A DNA stretch of 64,000 nucleotides, from assembly GCA_029204225.1 (NCBI GenBank), contig CM055094.1, forward strand, positions 13,702,315 through 13,766,314. Reading direction: 5' to 3'. Positions within the stretch are counted from its first letter, which is position 1; each line of letters starts with the position of its first letter. A program made the translations under genes and the position numbers. The notes under the pieces are model-generated. The model did not search any database and was not told the origin of the DNA. It saw nothing but the letters and a program-made list of their open reading frames with translations. Positions 1-9,911 of this stretch are shown here, in pieces. Origin of the DNA: Diphasiastrum complanatum. Taxonomy: Eukaryota > Streptophyta > Lycopodiopsida > Lycopodiales > Lycopodiaceae.

Positions 1-1205
1 GAGGCCCTGAACAACCTCTAAGGGCTTGAAACCCAAACCAATCATCCAAAAAACTCAAAAAACACACCAATCTGCATTTTGGAGAGGAAAAGAGCCAAAA
101 AAACTCATCAGATTTTTATATCTCCAAAATAAGTGAGAATTAACTCTTGCATAACTGGTAGCAGCTCCAGGGTACTATCCCAGACCCGCATAGAAGCCTG
201 CGAGAGTTAGTTCCAAGCAGATTGTAAAAATCAGAGAAAAATCATAAAAAATCCAAAAAACCCTTGAAAAGATCCAAAAAAATTCAAATCTTCATAAGAA
301 CTCTCGCAGAGCCCTCTGAAGTTCCATATCAGTAAGACCAGGACACATAGAAACTCGCGAGAGTTAGTATGATGTATAAGTGCCTGTGCGAGAGTTCTTA
401 GATAAAAAAAAGACGGGAAAGTACCAGTGAACCCTCGCAGGCAGTGAAATTTTCAGTTCCAGTGGTCAAGAACTCTCGCAGAGGATTCTAAAGTTTCGTC
501 TCAGTGAGACAAGGACACAGAAGAGCTTGCGAGAGTTAGTTTGATTCCAGTGAGCAAAACATTGGATTTAAGTGCTAAAAATCACTAAAAAGTGAAGATC
601 CAACAAATCCTTCTAGTAAGAACTCTCGCAGACCCTCTCAATCAATTCAGAATGTCAAATTACATCAGTGATGAAGCCTGCGAGAGTTAGTATGAAGATC
701 TGGTGAAGATCAAGCACAAAAAATGATTTTGAACCCTCGCAAACAGTGAAATTTTCACTTCTTGCGAGAGTTAACTCTCACAGAGAATTCTATAGTGAGA
801 TCTGACCCAGATCTAGCTATTGTGAACCTTGCAAAAGTTACTTCCTAGAGATTTGAAAGATATCAAGTTTGTTACCTGCAAAAATAGCTAAAGAACCCTC
901 GCACAGCCAACCCTCGCACAAGATAACCCTCACAGACCAGATCAGTGGAAAGATTTGCATTAGATCCAGCTACTGTCAAAATCTCAGGTCAATCAGTGCA
1001 AGGAGTAAAAATTTATCAAGGAAAAACCACCGAAAAAGGCCTAAAATTCACTCTGACCGATCAGATCCTTGAAGATCCAGACTGCATCCTACTATATAAG
1101 TAAGGTCCAATCACTTTGGAACCCACCATCGGATGAATCTGAGATCAGGACGATCAATAACACGAAGGATAGCAAATCAGACACCATACCTTCCCAGATT
1201 AGCAG
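1..1205 (+). promoter_or_regulatory. LTR-like 5' region of Ty3/gypsy element 1, with motif array and TATA box
   Basis: No coding frame is supported here. The stretch holds about a dozen copies of a short motif, AACTCTCGCAGA or its reverse complement TCTGCGAGAGTT, between about 190 and 930 (for example near 301, 471, 619 and in reverse near 197, 356, 527, 677, 760). A TATA box (CTATATAAG) lies at 1092-1100, just before the gag frame. A similar arrangement follows the pol gene at 6533-7354, so I read this as the 5' LTR or its U3/leader. The left boundary is probably outside the window. LTR status is inferred: the two regions share motifs and a short stretch before the TATA box but do not align end to end by eye. 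Confidence 0.55.
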
Positions 1206-2741
1206 TTGTACAACAACATGCATAACCGGAATCAGCACCAATGGATCCAATGGGCCAACCCGTACCTGTCGCACCCTTGCAAGCAGTTCGGAGAGCACCA
1301 CAGATGGAGATACCAAAATACGACGGATCATCAGATCATGATCCGATTCCTCCATATCTACGAGCAAGCTTATGAAATCTACAACGAACGGACTCTTGCG
1401 GAGAAGCTGATGCTATTTCCTATGTCCTTACTTGCAGTGGCTCAGGATTGGTTTTTCAACTTGTCAGAGGAAGAGAGATCCACCTGGAAAGCGGTTAAAG
1501 CAGCTCTCATTACGCGCTTTAAGCCAAGGAAGTTCTTGGAAGACCCGTTTCTCCTACTGAGCAAAGTCAAGATGGGAAAACGAGAAAGGGTCCGGGATTA
1601 TATTAAGCGGGTCAAACATCTACGGTCCGAGTGCACTGCAGCCCTGACTCCCGACCATGCAGAGATCATGTGGTTCCTAGCCGGATTACCACAAAGCATC
1701 AGAAGAGAACTGAAATGACGGGAGCAGTACGCTACCCTGCAAGAAGCTATGGAAGATGCCATCAGGGAAGAGGATGAGGGATCTGACGACAAATATCCTT
1801 CCACCCACACTCCTACTCCCTCGATCCCATCATCATCATCAAACGCATCAGCTCTATCCACAAAACTGATGTTGGAACAAATGACAAAATTACACAAACA
1901 GCAGATGGAGCAACTTACGGCGTAGTTTGACCAGAAACTGAAGGCCTTACAAGGAACTGTAGCACTAACTTCACATCAACCAGAACCAAACCAGCTGCAG
2001 TATCCTCGACGAGAAAATGTATGGTGTTCAGTATGCATGCAAAACCATACAACAAACGAGTGTCTTGTCCTAAAGCAAAATCTGAGATTGACACACAGAT
2101 TCTGCCATCTATGCAATGCAACATCGCACGATATGGCATTTTACCCGTTTAATCCCAGGGTTGTTCAACAGAAGAGAAGTCCTTATCAGACTTCTTATTC
2201 TTATCATTAAGGGGCTCCTAATACGGCACCAAGGTACAGCGCACCCAATCAACCACAATGCATGGCCTTACCTGCTCCACCAGGGCCAGCCAATCAACAA
2301 GTGGCCCATGTAAACTTGACAACAGCAGAACAAGAAATGCAAATGCCACCTCAACCTGAGTAGCAACAGTGGTATGGACCAGATGAACCATTTATGGATC
2401 CTATCATAAATGAATATGTTTCGGCCTATGCAGCTCAAACTCAACGTCAAGGTGGAAGAAATTACGGCTGCTACGGATGCGGTGAGGGACACAGAATTCC
2501 AGAATGTCCCTACAAGGGACAATATACAACAACCTGTCGGGATTGTGGTTATGGACACTATTTCAAGAATTGTCCATTTAAATCTGGAACCAGTGCACCT
2601 CTTAACCTCATTGCCATACAACAACCAGTAGTTCCAACAGGGATGCCATCGAAAGGTCGACAAGACCACACTTGTGTTAACTGCTACGCGAGCACAGAAG
2701 AGGAAGGAAGTGGCTCCCTCACCACCACCATCGTTCACTGA
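1206..2741 (+). pseudogene. Ty3/gypsy gag, broken by in-frame stops
   Basis: This encodes the capsid/nucleocapsid polyprotein that packages the element RNA. The first open part, 1206-1718, is a retrotransposon gag domain: helical with Trp/Phe-rich core motifs such as AQDWFFNLSEEE, then KMGKRERVRDYIKRVKHL. The same frame continues after a TGA at 1716 and a TAG near 1923 and runs to 2741. It carries four Cys-rich knuckles: CSVCMQNHTTNEC, CHLCNATSH (last Cys replaced by Tyr), CYGCGEGHRIPEC and CRDCGYGHYFKNC. The complete ones have CX2CX3HX4C spacing, one residue shorter than usual. The frame ends in the +1 frame relative to the protease ORF, overlapping it by 68 bases. The stops make it a pseudogene. 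Confidence 0.85.
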
Positions 2742-3876
2742 TGACCAACCCTCAACTTCAGCACCATATCCAAATGTGAGGGAAGAGAGAAGGCTAGTAT
2801 GTATACCCATATATTGTGCGGGCTATGATGAAACAAGTAACGTCCTCCACATCGGAGCAGCATGGGAAAGTGAGAAACACAACATCACTTTGCCAATCAA
2901 ACATAAGAGATATGAGGACGACGCGGCAATGGTAGATGGAGGATCGGGTGTCAATCTGATCTCCACTACCTTGTACAAAAAATGGGATTTACAAGGATTG
3001 AAGCCAGCCAGATTCGCCATCAAGCTAGCAGATCAATCTTGTGTGAAACCAAAAGGTGTAGTTGCTGATATTCCCGTAAAGATAGCAGGCATGCAGTATG
3101 TGATTACTTTTGTGGTCATGGATATATCTGAATCTCCATCTGAATACCGTGTTTTACTGGTAAGACCATGGTTGAGGGCTGCGCAAGTAGTACACAACTG
3201 GGGTACAGGGAAACTCACCTTCGAGAACAGAGAACAGGCTATAAACGTAGATCCAACCACATGGGCGGTGAAACCTGTTGCACCCAAAGCTAATGACGGA
3301 TCATCCACGACAGATCATACAAATGATCGCCCAAGGTCAGCCAAGGGAGGTCACTATCATTCAGAGACGGATGTCATGAGATGGACGGATGTATTAGCAA
3401 CTATTGATTGCCAAGCATGTCAATATGAATCAGATCTAGAACCAAGTACATCTTCACCCAAATGTTACACTATGGACACACCAATCACATTTGGGGTGAA
3501 TATGATAAACGTAGCATGGCTGTCAGTGGAGCCGATTGAGAATCTAGTGGACGATGATCTACTCCCTTGGCAACATGCTCTAACTTATAATAAGGAGATT
3601 GAGCTGACTGATGAACAAGTCCTACACCACATGGACCCAGATCGTTACGAAACCAAGAAGGTACCAGCTCAACCACCACAAAGGTCTGCTATGGCGAAAG
3701 TCTCAAGGATCGAACCACCCAAGGCACCTGCAAATAAGAAGAATCAGTTGGAGCAACGCTACAACCAGGTGATCCGATGGAGTGACCTACCCGAAGAGGC
3801 AATAGCTACAGTAGACGTTGATATTCGCAACCAGGAGGCGAATGTCACAGCAATCCCAATGAACCCACCAAAATGA
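2674..3876 (+). CDS. Ty3/gypsy aspartic protease region (400-codon open frame)
   Basis: This is an uninterrupted 400-codon frame overlapping the end of gag in another frame. Around residue 88 it carries the retropepsin active-site signature MVDGGSGVNLIS. Later comes a hydrophobic strand region (YVITFVVMDISE) and then LLVRPWLRAA, the usual C-terminal part of a retroviral-type protease. The last 200 residues are an acidic linker toward RT, including a conserved element LTDEQVLHHMDPDRYE that has a counterpart in the minus-strand gypsy element (TDEEQVLRFLDPQ at 40.4 kb). Its role is to cut the gag-pol polyprotein. It is open while the rest of the element is broken, so expression as a functional protein is doubtful. 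The Met start is simply the first of the frame; a frameshift from gag is equally possible. Confidence 0.75.
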   Translation: MLTATRAQKRKEVAPSPPPSFTDDQPSTSAPYPNVREERRLVCIPIYCAGYDETSNVLHIGAAWESEKHNITLPIKHKRYEDDAAMVDGGSGVNLISTTLYKKWDLQGLKPARFAIKLADQSCVKPKGVVADIPVKIAGMQYVITFVVMDISESPSEYRVLLVRPWLRAAQVVHNWGTGKLTFENREQAINVDPTTWAVKPVAPKANDGSSTTDHTNDRPRSAKGGHYHSETDVMRWTDVLATIDCQACQYESDLEPSTSSPKCYTMDTPITFGVNMINVAWLSVEPIENLVDDDLLPWQHALTYNKEIELTDEQVLHHMDPDRYETKKVPAQPPQRSAMAKVSRIEPPKAPANKKNQLEQRYNQVIRWSDLPEEAIATVDVDIRNQEANVTAIPMNPPK

Positions 3877-5332
3877 CAAAAAAGAGAAAAAGAATGTGTT
3901 GGATTCCTTGAAGTCAATCAAGATGGACTCAAATACAACGTCATCTTCTACACAGGTGACAAATAATAAAAAATGACCAGTCGGGCCAAGATCAATATGC
4001 TAAAAGAGGAATCTTGATGAGCTCCAGTTCATGAGATGCCTGATACTTTCAAGAATTATAAATTGGACGACGTGGTAATCATAATGCCGCAAGCCCAATG
4101 AGAACCTGATCAAAGTCAGACACCAGCGGAACAAGTCTTCGAGGGACCTGCGCAAACACAGTCGATGAATCTTGTGGAACCAGGAGAAGAAGAAAGGATA
4201 GTGCATGTGAGAGAGCAGTTAACACCCACGCAGTTCAAGAGACTACGATCCTTGTTGGTGGAATGTAAAGACTGTTTTGATTGGAGCTATAGTGATCTAA
4301 AGGGCATTCCACCAACAGTAGTCCAACACACCATATCTTTGGCGGACGGAGCAGTCCCCAAGTTAAGCCGTTACTACCGCTGCAACCCAAATTATACAGA
4401 ACTGATCAAGCAAGAGTTGCAGAAGCTTATGGATGCAGATTTCATTTACGAAATCGAACACACGGAATGGGTATCGCCAATAGTTGTAGTATCCAAGAAG
4501 AATGGCAAAATGCGTATCTGTGTGAACCTGAAGGCGCTTAATGCAGTCACCAAAAAGGACCATTTACGAAAAGTGTCCTTGATAGAGTAGCTGGCGACGA
4601 AGCCTACAGTTTTTTGGATGGCCTCAGCGGCTACAACTAGGTGAAAATAGCCCCCCAGGACCAGCACAAGACAGCATTCACCACGGAATGGGGAACTTAT
4701 GCCTATAAAGTGATGCCATTCGGACTTTGCAATGCCCCAAGCACTTTCCAGCGAGTCATGCAGGCGGCATTCAAAGATTTGCAAAAATTTCTGGAAATTT
4801 TCTTGCACGATTTGTGCATGCATGGACCAAATTTAGAACACTTATCCAATTTGAAAAAGGTGCTACAAAAATGCCGCAAATACCAGATCTCCCTGAATCC
4901 AGAAAAATGTCAATTATGGGTGACACATGGCTTGATACTCGGCCATATAGTGTCGAGACACGGGATCGCGATGCAATGGTCTATGCGGTTAAGAAGTTTT
5001 GACACTATTTGATGGCCACACATTTTTCTTTTTATATGGACCATCAACCCTTGCTATATCTCATTAATAAAACTTGCAACACTGGGAGAATCACCAGATG
5101 GCTCCTTTTGTTGTTGGAATTTGACTTACGGATAGTAGTTTGCAAGGGAAAACAACACTACATGGCACATCATGTGTTACGAATCAAGGAAAAGGAGATT
5201 GCAACCCAAACCGACGATGAGGTGGTAGATGTTGTCTTATTTTACGTGGATACAGTACCAGAATGGGCTGCCGACATTGTTGAATATCAAATGCGGGGCC
5301 AACCAAACAAATCACTACCAAAGGCGGAATAG
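3877..5332 (+). pseudogene. Ty3/gypsy reverse transcriptase-RNase H, frameshifted and internally deleted
   Basis: A stop-ridden linker (3877-4164) leads into RT. The open part 4165-4590 has the N-terminal fingers (WVSPIVVVSKKNGKMRICVN). After a frameshift near 4585, 4590-4960 encodes FLDGLSGYN, KTAFTTEWGTYAYKVMPFGL and the thumb (LNPEKCQLWVTHG). The catalytic YLDD box is altered to FLHD at about 4798-4809. At about 4970 the thumb (HIVSRHGIA) joins directly to the middle of RNase H (MVYAVKKF), so the segment with the first RNase H catalytic Asp (HTDAS in the relative at 38.7 kb) is missing. The remaining RNase H part (MDHQPLLYLINKTCNTGRI) runs to a stop at 5332. It cannot make an active polymerase. 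Confidence 0.85.
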
Positions 5333-5338
5333 CGGAAA

Positions 5339-6513
5339 TTGATCTTGAAGGCTAGACCTTATCAGCTGATTGTCGGCCAGTTGTACCGAAGAGGTCCAGA
5401 CAAAATTCTTTGCCGATGTATTCTTCCTCATAAGACCATCCAGATCATTTCGCTTTCACATGAAGGCATGGGTGGAGGTCATTTTGCATCTGACATTACA
5501 GTTTGCAAGATCCTGCAATCAGGATGTTGGTGGCCAACGATTCATAAAGATACAGAGGAATACTTGAAAAAGTGCTATGTGTGCCAAAGGGCGAGGAGAC
5601 CAATGAGATTGAACTATGATCTATTGCACCCAGTCTTAGCGCAAGCACCATTCGAAAAATGGGGATTGGATTATATTGGTCCAATTCACCCTGTAGCAAG
5701 GAGTTCCTAGGCTCGATACATAATCGTAGCCACAGACTACCTCACCAAATGGGTCGAAGCCAAGGCAGTAAGAGTAGCTGATGCTAGGACCACTGCCAAG
5801 TTCCTTTATGAAAATATGATTGTGCGCTTCGGATGCCCGGTGGAATTAGTCAGTGATCGCGGAAGCCATTTCATCAACGAAACCATCAAGGTCCTATTGG
5901 AGGAATTCTTCGTGATCCACAGAACCAGTACGCATTATTATCCTCGTGGTAATGGGCAAGCAGAATCATCCAATAAGATCCTGTGTAGCGTGCTCACGAA
6001 AACAGTTGAAGCTAGTAGATCAAATTTGGAACACAAAGTTGCATGCTGCACTGTGGGCATTCAGGACAACATAGAAAGGGAGCACTGATCAAACACCCTG
6101 CCAATTGGTATATGGTTAGGATGTTGTGATGCCAGTAGAGTTTTTAGTTCCTTCATTAAGGATTGCCACCTCGCAACGTCTTAATGAGTCCAAATCTCTA
6201 TAGCTATGCCACGAAGCTCTGCTAAACTCTGTGAAACATGTTTACTAGATGTGCATGCACTAGCAACTGAAAAGAAAAGATGCAAAGCTTGGCATGATCG
6301 CAGACTACAAAAGAAGGATCTTCTTTCAGGAGATCTGTCCTGATGTATAAAACCAAGGCGATCAAGGGGAAGTTAAAATTCACGGGCGAAGGTCCTTATA
6401 TGATCAAGGAAATTCTTAATCATGGAGCCGTGAACTTAGAACATCTTGATGGGATGCCATTCAACACACCCATCAACGGTAGCCGGTTGCACAAGTACTG
6501 GCCACCACAGTAG
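5339..6513 (+). pseudogene. Ty3/gypsy integrase, stops and frameshifts
   Basis: The integrase that would insert the cDNA. The HHCC zinc domain is visible at about 5458-5590 (HEGMGGGHF then CYVCQRARRP). The core begins with FEKWGLDYIGPIHP, has an in-frame stop at 5707-5709, and resumes with VATDYLTKWVEAKA, FGCPVELVSDRGSHF and YPRGNGQAESSNK, covering the D-D-E region. From 6088 the frame breaks repeatedly, but the C-terminal domain can still be read to 6513 (KGKLKFTGEGPYMIKEIL, then GMPFNTPINGSRLHKYW). A GATTGGGGG purine tract follows at about 6524-6532. A close relative of this integrase is at 48.2-48.6 kb on the other strand. Confidence 0.85.
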
Positions 6514-6532
6514 GACAGATCCAGATTGGGGG

Positions 6533-7615
6533 TGGCACATTACAAAAAGCTAATCTGCTTAGCCATCACCACTAGATCTAAGGAGATCAAGCCAAATTAA
6601 GCTAAATCCATCAAGATTCAGCCAGATCTGGCAGGATCGGGGAAATCCATCAGAATCCAAGGAGGATCCAGACCCTGATAGGACAAAAAGGAAGCAGATT
6701 ATTAGATTGACTGATGGATCTACTACCAAGAATCCTTTAGAACTTCCAGAGTACTATCAACAACCAGATCAAGCCTGGATGAAGCTGATTACCAGTTTAC
6801 AAAAGTTAAAAATCAAAAAATCTCAAGATCTCGTCAAAAAACACTCTGAAAGAGCATTTTTTTCATGATTTTTTGAGATCCCCTAAGAGATAGCTCTTGA
6901 AAATTGGACAGTCACCAGATTTGACCAAGATGCATCCATGAAAATCTCTGCGAGAGTTCTTGATGGAGAAATCATCATTTTTTAGTGTATGCGAGAGTTT
7001 CCAGAAGCTGAATTTTCAGAACCCTCGCAGAGCATCAAGATCATCTTACCAACCCTCGCAAAGTGCCTAAATGAAATCAGAGCAGTGAAATTAGTCTGCC
7101 TACATGGTCTAATCTTGAAAACTTTATCACAGGAACAAGTTGTGTGAGAGATCACTTTCTGCGAGAGTTGAATCCTCGCAGACAGCCTAAACCCTCGCAG
7201 AACCTGTGCATAGCAGTCAAATCACCTTCTGAACTCTCACAGACTTCCCTGAGTCTTAGAATTTTGTGAACAAGGTACCTGCCAAAATTTGGGTGGAACT
7301 GAGGAAGGGAAAGTGAATTTCGCCTAATACGCACTCTAAATTCCACTATATAAGTGCTGAATTTGAGTCATTTGTCACCTTTGCTAGCGAAGCTCTACCG
7401 AAATTTCCATTGAAAATATCAAGTTCTCTATTTTCAACCAAACTTCTTACCAACTGTCATCTGCTCATATTAAACACCGATCCGTGTTCTGAACTACAAT
7501 CATTGTCATCCAACACTCATTATTCTCAATTTTCTACTGTTTCCACATCCTTTTTCATTTTCCACCATTTTTTCTACTTTTTTGACTTTTTCGACCACTA
7601 ATCATCATTGCTAAC
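6533..7615 (+). promoter_or_regulatory. LTR-like 3' region with CTCGCAG motif array, TATA box and leader
   Basis: A G-rich tract ends at 6532 and is followed by TGGCACATTAC, a plausible LTR start. Between about 6950 and 7240 there are seven or eight CTCGCAGA/TCTGCGAG motifs in both orientations, as in the 5' region. A TATA box (CTATATAAG) lies at 7346-7354 and a pyrimidine-rich leader runs to the ATG of the next ORF at 7616. The short string TACCTGCCAAAAT at about 7276 resembles TACCTGCAAAAAT near 874, which supports common origin. Either this is the 3' LTR of element 1, or it is the 5' LTR of a second element whose first gene is the ORF at 7616. The second reading explains the TATA-leader-ORF order better. 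Confidence 0.5.
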
Positions 7616-8569
7616 ATGGCCTCCTCATCCTATGAAGACTTTGGCACCAAACAGGTGATCCAGCGTGACATTCCCGAGGCCACGCAGATTTGGCCTCTAC
7701 CCTCTGACACTCTGATCCAACCATGGCTGCAGACAACCGGCCCCCTCCTTGAAGCAATGGCTTTTTACTCGGTGCTCTTCCATTCTGAGATTAACATGGG
7801 CCTCGACCTTCACGCTTACGCCACCTGGGATAAGGACAAGGCTCGTTTTCACTTCCTGTACCAAGGTACCACATACAAGGTCAAGATTAATGCCGACTTG
7901 ATGATCATCATTGGCATTATGTCCGGTGATCATCAACCCATCTCTCATTGCCACGCCAAAGCTCTGATCAAACCATTCATCACCCAAACCACACAAGGAA
8001 TTCCCATCCATACTAACAATGGTTACCTGATAGAAGCTATCACGGAACTCGTCATTCAGAGAACTGCACATCTGTTGCATAGCTTTCTGGTTATTTCAAC
8101 ATTTCGCAAGGACAGAATCCAGTCTACGCTGCTGAGTCAGATAGTGGAATCCTTTCTAGAATTTCCTAACTCCTCTGTTGTGCCATACGACTGGTATAGC
8201 TTCCTTATTCGAAAACTAACAAACTCCATTAAACCCAACAACCGTGAGCAAATCGCTGTAGGCCCCCTATTGTGTAACTTTGCCTGCGCACTTCTCGAGG
8301 CAAAAGTGCGTGATTTCCAACACTCCTCTCTCCTGTCTACCCTTGTGCCACATACTAACCTTTACCCACCATCTCAAGCATCTACCTCCTCCCAACCTGT
8401 AGTCATTAACACAACGGCCAGCAAACGAATGCGTGGCGTTGCCTCTACATCCACATCTCCACCTGTTACCCGAAGACGTGTCTCCACTGCAGCACTAACC
8501 ACTCCATCAACCACCACCACTTCTTCTTCTATGCAACTCCCCACTCCAATTTCTGTTGATTTGATGTGA
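7616..8569 (+). CDS. Intact 317-codon ORF of unknown function, plant mobile-element associated
   Basis: A complete frame, with ATG in a good plant context (AACATGGC) 262 bases after a TATA box. I do not recognise a named family. Residues 1-230 look helical and globular, with landmarks FHSEINMGLDLHAYATWD, FLYQGTTYKVKINADLM, MSGDHQPISHCHAKALIKPF and VVPYDWYSFLIRKLTNSI. Residues 240-317 are Ser/Thr/Pro-rich and disordered, with a basic patch (KRMRG, TRRRVS). The YDW-containing helix, the basic patch and the low-complexity tail recur at 18-21.1 kb, and the FL-THVHG-like to GD-to-FF layout recurs at 24.8 kb. I infer a gypsy-associated extra ORF, possibly related to plant mobile domain proteins. 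It has no nuclease, RT or zinc-knuckle motif. What follows (8580-8727) is a short leader and then copia gag. Confidence 0.6.
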   Translation: MASSSYEDFGTKQVIQRDIPEATQIWPLPSDTLIQPWLQTTGPLLEAMAFYSVLFHSEINMGLDLHAYATWDKDKARFHFLYQGTTYKVKINADLMIIIGIMSGDHQPISHCHAKALIKPFITQTTQGIPIHTNNGYLIEAITELVIQRTAHLLHSFLVISTFRKDRIQSTLLSQIVESFLEFPNSSVVPYDWYSFLIRKLTNSIKPNNREQIAVGPLLCNFACALLEAKVRDFQHSSLLSTLVPHTNLYPPSQASTSSQPVVINTTASKRMRGVASTSTSPPVTRRRVSTAALTTPSTTTTSSSMQLPTPISVDLM

Positions 8570-8727
8570 AATAGATCTTGTTTTAGAGAGATTTGAGTAG
8601 CTAGTGAGAATCAATTCACAAATAGTTGCAAGATCTTTCATAGGAGGTGATAGTACTCTATTATTGGATCCTATTGAGAGTGCGTAGCAACATTTATTGT
8701 TCATCATTTGAGTTTTCTTCACTTCAA

Positions 8728-9000
8728 ATGTCTTCAATGGATTCATCCTTGTTGGAACCAAGTGAAAGATTGTCCACTTCAAACTATTCAATTTGGAAAA
8801 TGAGGATGGAGTCCATCTTGATCCTTCAAGATCCTTCAAGACGTGATGGACATAGTTCTTGGCCTTGAAGAAGAACCACAAGTTCTTCAAGAGGTTCCAA
8901 AATACAAAAAGAGAGCTAGGATAGCTCTCCACTACATTAAGATGAATGTCTCTAATGAGATATTGAGGGAGATAGGTACTTGTACAACAGCCAAAGAACT
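8728..9000 (+). pseudogene. Ty1/copia gag N-terminus, left part of an inverted-middle element
   Basis: The ATG at 8728 opens MSSMDSSLLEPSERLSTSNY, then SIWKMRMESIL, the standard N-terminal UBN2-type gag start of plant copia elements. A frameshift near 8835 is followed by readable gag (KYKKRARIALHYIKMNVSNE, then GTCTTAKE) up to 9000. There the reading frame stops abruptly and the sequence continues as copia integrase on the opposite strand. The expected next gag residues (SLKTIYEAKNTSR-like) are found on the minus strand ending near 11013. This is therefore one element whose middle has been inverted. Confidence 0.8.
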
Positions 9001-9911
9001 TCAAAATCAATAATTGGTGATGCATCCATAGATTTCTTGATCTCGGCCTCTTCAAAAGATGAGTGTTGATCGTCATGAAAGACAACATCTCTACTTTCAA
9101 TAACTTGAGAAGTAGAGAGTATAAAGACTCTATAGGCCTTCTTGGTGGATGAGTATCCAACCATGATCCCTTTGCATGCACTAGGATCTTCCTTCTTCCT
9201 TGTTTCCAAGGGAATATGGAAAAATCATATGCATCCAAAAACTCTAAGGTGATCAACCTTAGGCTTCTTCAAATATAAGATTTCATATGGTGACTTTCCT
9301 CCAAGAGCTATATGTGGGAGCCTATTGCAAAGATAATTTGCACAATTAATGGCTTCTCCCCAAAAAACTTTGGGCAAAGATGCCTCAATTTTCATAGATT
9401 TTGCACATTCACATAGAGATCTATTCTTTCTCTCTGCCACTCCCTTTTGAGATGGAGAGTAGGCACAAGAGAACTCTCTTTTGATGCCTTCAAGCTCACA
9501 AAAATCTTGAAATTTATTGGAGATATATTCACCACCTCCATCACTTCTAAGAGCTTTAATCTTGAATGAGAATTGCTTCTCTACATAAGCTTTGAAAATA
9601 AGGAAATGATCAAACACCATAGATTTAGAAGCAAGAAAATATATCCAAGTGAATCTTGTGAAATCATCAATGAAAGTAACAAAACAAGTGGCTCCTCCCT
9701 TGTTTGTAGTTAATGAGAAATGCACATCCGAGTGAATTAACTCCAAAGGATGCTTGCTTTTGATAGAAGATCTTGTAAATGGCTTTTTGTGAGATTTAGC
9801 AATAGCACAAGCCTCACAAGGCTTGATCTTCTTGGAGAATGACTTTGGCAAGCCAATAGCTTTGGCTTCTTTGATCATAGAGAGCATGGACTTGTAGTTG
9901 GGATGTCCCAA
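9001..9911 (-). pseudogene. Ty1/copia integrase, inside the inverted segment
   Basis: Read from 9911 down: GHPNYKSMLSMIKEAKAIGL and CEACAIAKSHKKPF (the zinc-binding and GAG-pre-integrase part), then the integrase core with HSDVHF, FVTFIDDFTRFTWIYFL, RSDGGGEYISNKF and a PSQKGVAERKNR E-box. All three acidic positions are visible, so the core looks catalytically complete. After a frame shift near 9215 it continues as METRKKEDPSACKGIMVGYS and ends with SRDVVFHDDQ near 9080. At 9001 it is cut off by the inversion breakpoint; the natural continuation is the + strand linker at 11014. Confidence 0.85.

Noticed and set aside
190-930. CRISPR-like array (repeated CTCGCAG strings)
   Set aside because: Motifs are short, in both orientations and irregularly spaced, and the setting is a plant retroelement; no cas genes.
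1069-1367. Open frames 1069-1341 (+) and 1092-1367 (-) before gag
   Set aside because: They overlap the TATA box, leader and gag start and carry no family signature.
8507-9256. Minus-strand 249-codon frame at 8507-9256
   Set aside because: It is an out-of-phase shadow of the copia integrase tail and of the gag running the other way; the real reading is in other frames.
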